13,022 nt of DNA, from positions 1 through 13,022 of the forward strand of contig JAUUSE010000050.1 in the NCBI GenBank assembly GCA_030842085.1. Reading direction: 5' to 3'. How positions within the stretch are numbered: position 1 is the stretch's first letter; each line of letters opens with the position of its first letter. The stretch comes from Timburyella sp030842085. Lineage in GTDB: Bacteria > Bacillota > Clostridia > Oscillospirales > Acutalibacteraceae. The notes beneath the pieces were generated by a model. The model ran no database searches and had not been told where the DNA came from. It saw only the letters and a program-made list of their open reading frames with translations. The translations under genes were made by a program, and so were the position numbers. Positions 6,893-13,005 of the stretch are shown piece after piece.

Positions 6893-7759
6893 CTAATTCA
6901 TGGCAGACATTTTTTCTTTAAGAAAATCTACCGCCATTTTTATATCCGCCTCAGGATTAGCGCCGACTTCGCGCTCTATCGTCAGATATCCTCTGTAGCC
7001 GATATCCTTAAGAGCGTTTAAGTAAGCAGTAAAATCGACCTTGCCAAGACCCAGAGGAGTTTCTTTAAAATAATCCTCAAGCCGCAAATCGCCTATGCCG
7101 CCGTCGGCAAAAAAGCCGTATATCTCCTTTGGTTCTGTCTGCTTCAGCATTATGCCGTCCTTGGCATGAGTATGTACGATATAATCCTTTAAAGTATATA
7201 CGCCCTGTACCGGGTCGTCGCCTGTTACCATAACCAAATTAGCCGGGTCAAAGTTGACGGCTACACCCTTAGAATCCAGCTTATCTAAAAACGCCTTGAG
7301 GGTGACCGCCTTTTCGGGGCCTGTCTCCACTGCAAAATATGCGCCGACGCCCGCCGCATACTCCGCAAGCTGATTGCAGGCCTCAAGCTGATTCTTATAA
7401 GATTCATCGTTTTCGTTTCCGCTTACTACGCCTATGTGCGTCGTTACCACATTCGAGCCAAGCTCCAGCGCAAGGTCAACTATCCTTTTGGATTTTTCCA
7501 CTTTCCATACATTGTCCTCTGCTATTTCAAAGCCGTGGCCGCCAAAATCGCCGCACAGCGCCGAAACCTTAATGCCGTTTGAAGCTAATATGTCCTTTTT
7601 CTCCTTAAGGCTTGACGGCGTCATGTTGTCCGGCGACATTTCGCCGCTTACAGCATAGAGTTGCACCGCCTCGGCACCTATTTCCGCCGCTTTTTCTATG
7701 CCGCCTTTAAAGCCTAAATGAAACCAGTCGGATATTACTCCTATTTTAAATATACCCAT
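6893..7759 (-). CDS. Sugar phosphate isomerase/epimerase-like TIM-barrel protein
   Basis: A 288-residue protein of the xylose-isomerase-like TIM-barrel superfamily (AP endonuclease 2 fold; relatives are IolE, IolI, hydroxypyruvate isomerase and ketose 3-epimerases). Metal and substrate residues expected in this fold are visible: H108 in TTHIG, E145 in VETG, D171 in NFDPANL, H196/H198 in HTHAKDG and E262 in TIERE. There is no signal peptide, so it is cytoplasmic. Proteins of this fold can isomerise or epimerise sugars, dehydrate keto-inositol, or in some systems cleave 3-keto-glycosides. Being flanked by Gfo/Idh/MocA dehydrogenases favours a keto-sugar or keto-inositol substrate. The start has a very strong Shine-Dalgarno (AAGGAGG, about 7 bases away). 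The next dehydrogenase follows after 25 bases. Exact reaction unknown. Confidence 0.87.
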   Translation of the reverse strand: MGIFKIGVISDWFHLGFKGGIEKAAEIGAEAVQLYAVSGEMSPDNMTPSSLKEKKDILASNGIKVSALCGDFGGHGFEIAEDNVWKVEKSKRIVDLALELGSNVVTTHIGVVSGNENDESYKNQLEACNQLAEYAAGVGAYFAVETGPEKAVTLKAFLDKLDSKGVAVNFDPANLVMVTGDDPVQGVYTLKDYIVHTHAKDGIMLKQTEPKEIYGFFADGGIGDLRLEDYFKETPLGLGKVDFTAYLNALKDIGYRGYLTIEREVGANPEADIKMAVDFLKEKMSAMN

Positions 7760-7850
7760 ACTTCTCCCTCCTTAATCTTATCAGGATTAATTAAGCCTTG
7801 TGTGTTTATTTGTATTATTACAATCTAATTAATGTAAAATATAATTAATA

Positions 7851-7874
7851 TGCCGCTTACCGGCTAAGCCGGCA
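7851..7874 (-). other. Intercistronic stem-loop upstream of the TIM-barrel gene
   Basis: On the minus strand TGCC-GGCTTA pairs with TAAGC-GGCA around the loop GCCGG: nine pairs with one bulged G. It sits 22 bases after the stop of the divergent dehydrogenase-like gene. The following sequence is AT-rich but has no clean T-run, so it could be a partial terminator or a processing/stability element adjusting expression within the cluster. Confidence 0.45.
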
Positions 7875-7895
7875 ATATATAATAGTACAATCCGC

Positions 7896-8735
7896 TTATA
7901 GATTTATCCACTCGTCCGGCTTCTTTATCGCTTCGCTTGCTGCACCGATTATCGCCATAAGCGTGATTGTTTCCTGCGGGTCTACCGGCACTTCACCGTC
8001 GTCAAAGAATTTTACCATCGCATGCATAAAGTTCCTAAACGAGTCAGACTCAAGCTTCTGCATCACAAAGCTGTCGTTGTACTTCACAGCTAACATCTGC
8101 GGAGCGCCCCAAGTCCTCGGCATGTTCATATACGCGCGCCGGCCGTCGGAAAATTCAAGCGTAAATGACATTGAATTTATTGAGCCGGTATACATTATGC
8201 GCTTTACATCCGGGCCCATTAAATATACAATCGGCTCAAACTGATGTATAAAATAATTTTCCTCAACGCCGGGGCCTATGCTTGACACATATATTGCCTC
8301 GCCCTTTTTCATCTCCTGTATTTCCGTCGCATATCTCAGCGCGGAGGTGGAAAACATTTTTGTGCCGCTCTTTTCCGCTATTTTAAATATGCGGCGCGCC
8401 GTATCAGCATCCGGCGCAAAGGTCTTGTCAACATATGTGAGCTTGCCGGACATAAGCGGCTTTTCACATAAATGCTCATGCTGCTCCGGATTATCCGGCG
8501 ACAGCACAATAAGGACGTCGCTCTTCTCTACCACTTCATCGATAGTTTGGCAGAGCGTCACGCCGTTTTTCTTTGCCCATTCCTCGTTGCTTATGCCGCC
8601 GAGTGGGCTGTCAATTTCACCATAAGCATATGTAACCTCATAACGGCCGTCAGAATATTCCTTAAGCCATTCCGGATAATGGTTTGCATGCCATTCGTCA
8701 AGATAATAATCAATAAAGCCTACCTTTTTCACCAT
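7896..8735 (-). CDS. Divergent Gfo/Idh/MocA-like protein
   Basis: A 279-residue protein, shorter than its 350-residue neighbours and strongly divergent. The start KKVGFIDYYLDEWHANHYP has no GxGxxG dinucleotide loop. In the place of the catalytic EKP comes V102-D103-K104-T105, still with a lysine. The His of the C-terminal domain is kept (H164 in IHQFEP, with E167 for the usual Asp), and the end is shortened. A CEKP at 90-93 is a chance look-alike, too early in the fold. It may be an oxidoreductase with altered cofactor binding or a non-catalytic partner of one of the two canonical dehydrogenases beside it. Start: an ATG at 8753 lies upstream of the GGAGG, whereas the ATG at 8735 is 5 bases after it and is chosen. 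It follows the first dehydrogenase gene by 95 bases containing a hairpin. Confidence 0.82.
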   Translation of the reverse strand: MVKKVGFIDYYLDEWHANHYPEWLKEYSDGRYEVTYAYGEIDSPLGGISNEEWAKKNGVTLCQTIDEVVEKSDVLIVLSPDNPEQHEHLCEKPLMSGKLTYVDKTFAPDADTARRIFKIAEKSGTKMFSTSALRYATEIQEMKKGEAIYVSSIGPGVEENYFIHQFEPIVYLMGPDVKRIMYTGSINSMSFTLEFSDGRRAYMNMPRTWGAPQMLAVKYNDSFVMQKLESDSFRNFMHAMVKFFDDGEVPVDPQETITLMAIIGAASEAIKKPDEWINL

Positions 8736-8785
8736 ATTACCCTCCGTTCGCATTATAGCTTAACGCAAATGCCTCTCATTTTAAA

Positions 8786-8809
8786 GCGGCCATATTATAT
8801 TATGGCCGC
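8786..8809 (-). terminator. Intercistronic hairpin, possible attenuating terminator
   Basis: A perfect 9-bp stem, GCGGCCATA with TATGGCCGC, and a 6-base loop, followed on the minus strand by TTTAAAAT. It lies about 20 bases beyond the stop of the first dehydrogenase gene of the cluster. The short T-stretch suggests partial termination, lowering transcription of the downstream genes, rather than a full stop. Confidence 0.5.
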
Positions 8810-8830
8810 CTGCCGTTAACCCACATTGCT

Positions 8831-9895
8831 CTACAGCTTTACTTCCTCGTTCCTATCAGAGGAATCATATATTGCCTGCATGAGCTTCGCTGTTATTATT
8901 GCAGAATCTATATATGACTGTATGTGCTCGCCTGTCTGTATGCACTTTACAAAGGCGTTTATTTCATTTTCAAATATATTCTCCGCCTGGTACTGCGGCT
9001 TCATCTCTGTAAGAGCGCCGTTCTCCGTCGAATATTTTGTGAAATATCCGCCGTAATTTAAGCGTACGCCGGCCTTTGTGCCTATAAAGTCTATATAGGA
9101 TTCACCTTCACCAATATTCTGAGCCCATGCGCCGTTTAATGATATTGTCGTGTTCTCGGTCCTTACCAGTGCCGTTACAAAATCATCAACATCATAAACG
9201 CCTGTGCCGTCTAATACCGGAGGACCGGCCCACATATTTACATATGTATAGCCTTCTATGTCCTTGCCAAGCGCGCAGTACGCCTTGCCGCTTACAGCTT
9301 TCGGCTCAGGATCGCCCAAGCAATACATTGCTATATCTATATAATGTACGCCCCAGTCTATAAGAACACCGCCGCCAGATATGGACTTAGTTGTAAACGC
9401 ACCACCGAGTCCAGGAATGGAACGCTGCGCGCGGAATGCTATATATACATGATATATATCGCCAAGATCGCCGTTTGTTATCATGTCCTTTATCATATTT
9501 ACGCTCTTGCTGAAGCGATTTACAACACCTATATTAAGTATTTTGCCAGTTTCATGAGCAACCTTCTGCATCTCAAGCGCTTCGCTTAATACTCTTGCCG
9601 TCGGTTTCTCGCAAAGTACATGCTTTCCAGCCCTCATTGCATCTATTGATATTATGCTGTGCATGTTGTTCGGTGTGCAGACAGATACCGCATCGATTTC
9701 CGGATCATTTATAACAACATGATAATCCTCAACCGCTGTACCGCAGTTATAATCCTTTACTGCCTTTTCCGCCCTATCAAGCTTGATATCGCAAAAATAC
9801 TTTATCTCTGCATCCTCATTTTTTACATACGCCGGTATATGCGCGCTGTTGGCTATTGAACCACAGCCTATTACACCTATTTTTATTTTTGACAA
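8831..9895 (-). CDS. Gfo/Idh/MocA-family NAD(P)-dependent dehydrogenase (first gene of the cluster)
   Basis: A 354-residue canonical family member. The Rossmann fold opens with KIGVIGCGSIA (5-15) and the second strand ends in acidic D36, favouring NAD. The catalytic motif is C95-E96-K97-P98. The C-terminal domain has GGGVLIDWGVHYID, with His184 and Asp187 as the expected active-site pair, followed by MYCLGDPEPKAVSG, common in glycoside- and myo-inositol-type dehydrogenases. Start: the longest frame opens with a GTG at 9904 that overlaps the Shine-Dalgarno itself (GGAGG, 9908-9904). The TTG at 9895 is 8 bases behind that site and gives a natural N terminus (MSKIKIGVIGCG), so TTG is chosen. It is the promoter-proximal gene of the four-gene cluster and probably performs the first oxidation. 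Substrate unknown. Confidence 0.9.
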   Translation of the reverse strand: MSKIKIGVIGCGSIANSAHIPAYVKNEDAEIKYFCDIKLDRAEKAVKDYNCGTAVEDYHVVINDPEIDAVSVCTPNNMHSIISIDAMRAGKHVLCEKPTARVLSEALEMQKVAHETGKILNIGVVNRFSKSVNMIKDMITNGDLGDIYHVYIAFRAQRSIPGLGGAFTTKSISGGGVLIDWGVHYIDIAMYCLGDPEPKAVSGKAYCALGKDIEGYTYVNMWAGPPVLDGTGVYDVDDFVTALVRTENTTISLNGAWAQNIGEGESYIDFIGTKAGVRLNYGGYFTKYSTENGALTEMKPQYQAENIFENEINAFVKCIQTGEHIQSYIDSAIITAKLMQAIYDSSDRNEEVKL

Positions 9896-9927
9896 TTTCA
9901 GCACCTCCGATGTTCATATTTACGTTG

Positions 9928-9955
9928 ATTATACTACAGTACTCATTTTTTTAAA
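9928..9955 (-). promoter_or_regulatory. Probable promoter of the dehydrogenase/isomerase cluster
   Basis: On the minus strand a perfect TATAAT (9933-9928) lies about 33 bases before the TTG start. The best -35 is a poor TTTAAA (9955-9950) with a 16-base spacer. A strong -10 with a poor -35, together with the direct repeats upstream, would fit an activator-dependent promoter. Confidence 0.45.
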
Positions 9956-9965
9956 TACCGTTATT

Positions 9966-9995
9966 TAACTTTTGGCGTGCCTAAACTAACTTTTG
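9966..9995. repeat. Pair of 9-base direct repeats upstream of the cluster promoter
   Basis: TAACTTTTG occurs at 9966-9974 and again at 9987-9995, exactly 21 bases (two helical turns) apart. Relative to the predicted start of transcription near 9921, they are centred at about -49 and -70. This spacing is typical of tandem sites for AraC-type and similar activators, but no regulator gene is in the window to support it. Confidence 0.4.
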
Positions 9996-10003
9996 CTATA
10001 TTT

Positions 10004-10465
10004 TTACTTTGTCTCTGATTTTTCTCTTTTTCTATAGTTGTTTTTCTTTTTTAAAATTATCCTTATCACTGTTCCTATGCACATTCCTAAGGCAGAAAGC
10101 AGAATTCCAGGCAGCATAAATTCGATAGAGAGTGCATTCAGCTTATGAAATGCTAGCATATTTGCCAATGAAAAAGTTAAATAGTATGATAACATATACA
10201 TTAATCCAAAGAAAAGAAGCATAATCCATCTTATATCTCTCCATTCCTCGTCTTTTCCGATAAAAATTGATGCAATTATGGTGGCCAAAGGCAAAACAAA
10301 ATAAAAGACGACAACTGCATACGCTAAGGCATCTATCCGACCAACAATCCAAAACACGGCAATCGGCAGCGCCCATATACAAAGATATATTATAATTAAA
10401 ATTCGCTTAGATATTTTTGTCTTTTGGTTTGATATATCTGCATTCTTTTCCGAATATTCAGCCAT
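10004..10465 (-). CDS. Small four-helix membrane protein of unknown function
   Basis: A 153-residue protein with a hydrophilic lysine-rich N terminus (1-21), four probable membrane helices (about 22-41, 47-69, 79-99 and 112-137), a charged loop KDEEWRD (71-77) between helices two and three, and a strongly basic C-terminal tail (KKKNNYRKREK). There is no signal peptide or known motif, and I do not recognise the family. Start: the frame can be extended to an ATG at 10510, but that has no ribosome binding site; the ATG at 10465 has GAGGGG seven bases before it and is chosen. It lies alone between the sugar cluster and the ribosomal operon and has no clear terminator. Base composition is more AT-rich than that of its neighbours. 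Confidence 0.7.
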   Translation of the reverse strand: MAEYSEKNADISNQKTKISKRILIIIYLCIWALPIAVFWIVGRIDALAYAVVVFYFVLPLATIIASIFIGKDEEWRDIRWIMLLFFGLMYMLSYYLTFSLANMLAFHKLNALSIEFMLPGILLSALGMCIGTVIRIILKKKNNYRKREKSETK

Positions 10466-10536
10466 TCTTTTACCCCTCACACTAAATTTTATCAAATAAA
10501 GGCACAGCAAATTTAGACTAATACCTTGTTATTAAA

Positions 10537-10548
10537 GTTTAATTAAAC
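10537..10548. promoter_or_regulatory. Perfect 12-bp palindrome in the leader of the membrane-protein gene
   Basis: GTTTAATTAAAC reads the same on both strands and lies about 72 bases before the membrane-protein start, just downstream of its predicted -10. It could be a dimeric repressor operator. In AT-rich DNA a chance origin is also quite possible. Confidence 0.25.
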
Positions 10549-10554
10549 GCCTAT

Positions 10555-10583
10555 ATTATTTTTATAGTAACATATTAAGTAAA
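10555..10583 (-). promoter_or_regulatory. Candidate promoter of the membrane-protein gene
   Basis: On the minus strand TTTACT (10583-10578) and AATAAT (10560-10555) are separated by 17 bases, with four and five of six consensus matches. The surrounding 10584-10700 is AT-rich and shows nothing else that I can support. Confidence 0.3.
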
Positions 10584-10699
10584 AATTATCTATTTCATTT
10601 ATCAAATTCATTAATAATTAAAAATTATTATAATTCGTTCACTGTTTATGTTATTTGCTTTGTTTAATAATATTTAGGAGATTTTAAATAGAATAATAT

Positions 10700-10740
10700 A
10701 ATAAAATGTCCCTGTACTAATAGTACAGGGACATTTTATT
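10700..10740 (-). terminator. Terminator of the ribosomal alpha operon
   Basis: A perfect 19-bp stem (10700-10718 with 10722-10740) around a 3-base loop, with core GTCCCTGTACT. It lies 15 bases after the rplQ stop. On the minus strand the second arm ends in ACATTTTAT and continues TATATTATTC, giving a U-rich tail. It closes the operon. Confidence 0.88.
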
Positions 10741-10755
10741 TGTAAACGCTTAATT

Positions 10756-11100
10756 TTATTTTACAAGTTCAATTACTGCCATTTCGGCTCCGTCGCCGCG
10801 ACGAGGACCTATTCTTGTCACTCTTGTATATCCTCCGTTACGCTCTGCATATGACGGTGCTATCTCGTCAAACAGTTTCTTTACTACATCCTCTTTTGTC
10901 ACAAAAGACAATGCCTGTCTCTTATTATGAAGAGTATTTTCTTTCGCTAAGGTTATATACTTTTCTGTCATTGACTGTACTTCTTTTGCTCTTGTATAGG
11001 TCGTCTCTATCCTGCCGTTTTCCAGCAGATATGTCACCATTCCTCTGAGCATTGCCAGCCTGTGGTCAGTCGTCCTGCCAAGCTTTCTTGTACCGGGCAT
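10756..11100 (-). CDS. rplQ: 50S ribosomal protein L17
   Basis: A 114-residue L17, normal bacterial length. It binds 23S rRNA near the exit tunnel of the large subunit. The N terminus MPGTRKLGRTTDHRLAML is the typical clostridial form; the C-terminal TRVTRIGPRRGDGAEMAVIEL is the usual family ending. Start: the frame also offers a GTG at 11109, but that overlaps the Shine-Dalgarno (AAGGAG); the ATG at 11100 is 8 bases behind it and gives the conserved N terminus. It is the last gene of the operon, 38 bases after rpoA, and is followed by a strong terminator. The ECF-transporter ATPase genes that follow rplQ in many Firmicutes are not there. Confidence 0.97.
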   Translation of the reverse strand: MPGTRKLGRTTDHRLAMLRGMVTYLLENGRIETTYTRAKEVQSMTEKYITLAKENTLHNKRQALSFVTKEDVVKKLFDEIAPSYAERNGGYTRVTRIGPRRGDGAEMAVIELVK

Positions 11101-11138
11101 TATATTCACTCCTTTTCAATAAAGGTTTCTAAGATTTT

Positions 11139-12086
11139 TTATTCATCATCTGAACGAAGGCCAAGTCCTAAAAACTCTAACTTGGACACTACCTCTTCAA
11201 GCGATTTGCGGCCGAGGTTGCGAACCTTCATCATGTCCTCTTCGCTCTTGTTTATCAGATCTTCTACTGTATTTATTCCGGCGCGCTTCAGGCAGTTAAA
11301 GCTTCTTACCGACAAATCAAGTTCTTCTATTGTCATTTCAAGAACTTTTTCCTTGCTCTTGTCGTCCTTTTCCACCATTATCTCGCCGTTATACGTATCA
11401 CCTGAAAGATCTACGAAAAGATTCAGATGCTCAATAAGAACTTTAGCGCCAAGCGATACTACTTCCTGCGCTGTTATGGTCCCGTTGGTCCAAACTTCAA
11501 GCGTGAGCTTGTCAAAATCCGTTACCTGACCGACGCGAGTGTTTTCTACAGTATAATTTACCTTTGACACCGGAGTATATATAGAATCCACCGGTATTAC
11601 GCCAATGGCATTGTATATCTGCTTGTTTTTCTCTGCCGGTACATAGCCTCTGCCCTTGTTAAGCGTAAGCTCCATATAAAGCTTTCCGCCCTCGGCCAAT
11701 GTGGCTATGTGTAAATCCGGATTTATTATTTCTACCTCAGAGTCAGCCTTTATATTTTCAGCTTTTACTTCGCACGGACCTTCAGCTTCTATAAAGACCG
11801 TCTTTGGCCCGTCGCCGTGCATCTTTGCTGTAAGGCTCTTTATATTCAGGACTATCTCCGTCATATCTTCCTTAACACCCGGCAAAGTGGAAAATTCATG
11901 CACGACCGAATCTACCTTTATGGCTGTAACTGCCACGCCAGGCATCGATGAAAGCAGAACGCGTCTGAGACTGTTGCCAAGCGTAGTTCCATATCCGCGC
12001 TCCAGCGGCTCTACGACAAACCTGCCGTATTTGCCGTCAGCAGATAACTCTTCAGCTTCTATTCTGGGCTTTTCTATTTCTATCAC
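11139..12086 (-). CDS. rpoA: DNA-directed RNA polymerase alpha subunit
   Basis: A complete 315-residue alpha subunit. The N-terminal domain (about 1-230) dimerises and assembles beta and beta-prime; it shows the hallmark GYGTTLGNSLRRVLLSSMPG (31-50). A short linker rich in charged residues leads to the C-terminal domain (about 250-315), which contacts UP-element DNA and activators. R261-S262-F263-N264-C265-L266-K267 matches the Escherichia coli helix around Arg265, and NLGRKSLEEV (290-299) is the second DNA-contact element. The start codon is GTG, with GGAGGG about six bases before it. The gene lies 75 bases after rpsK, where clostridia usually have rpsD, and 38 bases before rplQ. Confidence 0.98.
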   Translation of the reverse strand: MIEIEKPRIEAEELSADGKYGRFVVEPLERGYGTTLGNSLRRVLLSSMPGVAVTAIKVDSVVHEFSTLPGVKEDMTEIVLNIKSLTAKMHGDGPKTVFIEAEGPCEVKAENIKADSEVEIINPDLHIATLAEGGKLYMELTLNKGRGYVPAEKNKQIYNAIGVIPVDSIYTPVSKVNYTVENTRVGQVTDFDKLTLEVWTNGTITAQEVVSLGAKVLIEHLNLFVDLSGDTYNGEIMVEKDDKSKEKVLEMTIEELDLSVRSFNCLKRAGINTVEDLINKSEEDMMKVRNLGRKSLEEVVSKLEFLGLGLRSDDE

Positions 12087-12099
12087 TTAAAACCCTCCT

Positions 12100-12158
12100 T
12101 GTCGAATTATTACGACAGATTCTGGGTAATACTGCCGTTATTGCATTTAAACTAACGG
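12100..12158 (-). other. Two small hairpins in the rpsK-rpoA gap
   Basis: On the minus strand, CCGTTA and TAACGG (12158-12153 and 12140-12135) enclose a 12-base loop, and TGTCG and CGACA (12117-12113 and 12104-12100) enclose 8 bases immediately before the rpoA Shine-Dalgarno. Both are weak (5-6 bp). They might modulate rpoA translation or be remnants of a junction where rpsD was lost; chance is possible. Confidence 0.3.
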
Positions 12159-12161
12159 TAA

Positions 12162-12566
12162 TTATACGCGTCTGCGCTTCGGCGGACGGCAGCCGTTATG
12201 CGGTATCGGAGTTACGTCCTTTATCATGCTCACTTCAAGTCCGGCAGACTGAAGCGCGCGTATTGCCGCCTCGCGTCCTGAACCCGGACCCTTTACGTAT
12301 ACCTCAACCGTCTTAAGTCCGTGCTCCATCGCTGCCTTGGCAGCCGTCTCAGCAGCTGACTGAGCCGCAAACGGTGTAGATTTCCTTGAACCTCTAAAGC
12401 CTAATCCGCCTGCCGACGCCCATGATATTACATTGCCCTGCATGTCGCTTATTGTGACAATCGTATTATTAAATGATGATTGAATGTGAGCTGCTCCGCG
12501 CTCTATATTCTTCTTCTCTCTGCGGCGGCGTGTAACTACCTTTTTGCCCTTTGTTGTAGTAGCCAT
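12162..12566 (-). CDS. rpsK: 30S ribosomal protein S11
   Basis: A 134-residue S11, normal length. It sits on the platform of the small subunit and shapes the E-site/mRNA path with S18 and S21. The basic start (TRRRREKKNIERGAAHI) is followed by the conserved SSFNNTIVTISDMQGN region, WASAGGLGFRGSRKSTPFAA, and the invariant ending PHNGCRPPKRRRV (122-134). The ribosome binding site is odd: GGAGG (12583-12579) lies 12 bases from the ATG, longer than usual, and an out-of-frame ATG lies between them. It follows rpsM after 40 bases and precedes rpoA. Confidence 0.98.
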   Translation of the reverse strand: MATTTKGKKVVTRRRREKKNIERGAAHIQSSFNNTIVTISDMQGNVISWASAGGLGFRGSRKSTPFAAQSAAETAAKAAMEHGLKTVEVYVKGPGSGREAAIRALQSAGLEVSMIKDVTPIPHNGCRPPKRRRV

Positions 12567-12606
12567 TTAAACTCATGACCTCCATTTCCTATAAGAAAAT
12601 ATTTAA

Positions 12607-12975
12607 TTACTTCTTCTTGTTTGCAATAGTCTTTCTCGGACCCTTGCGTGTTCTCGCATTCGTCTTTGAACGCTGTCCCCTTACCGGCAGATTCCTGCGG
12701 TGACGTATGCCGCGGTAACAGCCGATTTCTATGAGACGCTTGATATCGAAAGCTACTGCGCGGCGGAGGTCGCCTTCTATCTGCAGGTTCTTGTCAATAT
12801 AATCACGCAGCTTAGATACGTCGTCTTCAGTCAAATCCTTTACCCTTGTGTCAGGATTGATTCCTGTTTCCGCCAATATCTTCTTTGACGTTGTTGCTCC
12901 TATTCCATAGATGTAAGTTAGGCCTGCCTCTATTCGCTTCTCTCTCGGCAGGTCAACACCAGCAATTCGTGCCAT
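12607..12975 (-). CDS. rpsM: 30S ribosomal protein S13
   Basis: A complete 122-residue S13, normal length. It lies on the head of the small subunit, contacts 16S rRNA and the P-site tRNA, and bridges to the large subunit. The N terminus MARIAGVDLPREKRIEAGLT, the helix-two-turn-helix region (about 13-50), and the conserved basic tail beginning CYRGIRHRRNLPVRGQR (86-102) and ending in KKK are all present. The ATG is supported by GGAGG seven bases before it. It follows rpmJ after 30 bases, the standard infA-rpmJ-rpsM-rpsK order. Confidence 0.98.
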   Translation of the reverse strand: MARIAGVDLPREKRIEAGLTYIYGIGATTSKKILAETGINPDTRVKDLTEDDVSKLRDYIDKNLQIEGDLRRAVAFDIKRLIEIGCYRGIRHRRNLPVRGQRSKTNARTRKGPRKTIANKKK

Positions 12976-13005
12976 TTTTGCACCTCCATTAATTAGACTG
13001 CCAGA

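Noticed and set aside
7760..7895. Riboswitch or small RNA in the 136-base gap before the TIM-barrel gene
   Set aside because: Only one short bulged hairpin and a weak AT inverted repeat are present; no known riboswitch core can be recognised.
8457..8468. CEKP sequence in the divergent dehydrogenase-like protein read as the catalytic EKP motif
   Set aside because: It lies about 12 residues too early relative to the AGK/SGK-EKP spacing of the family; the equivalent position is V-D-K-T further on.
11062..11529. 155-codon plus-strand frame opposite rpoA and rplQ
   Set aside because: It spans two highly conserved genes on the other strand; the Ser/Arg/Thr-rich translation is typical of antisense reading.
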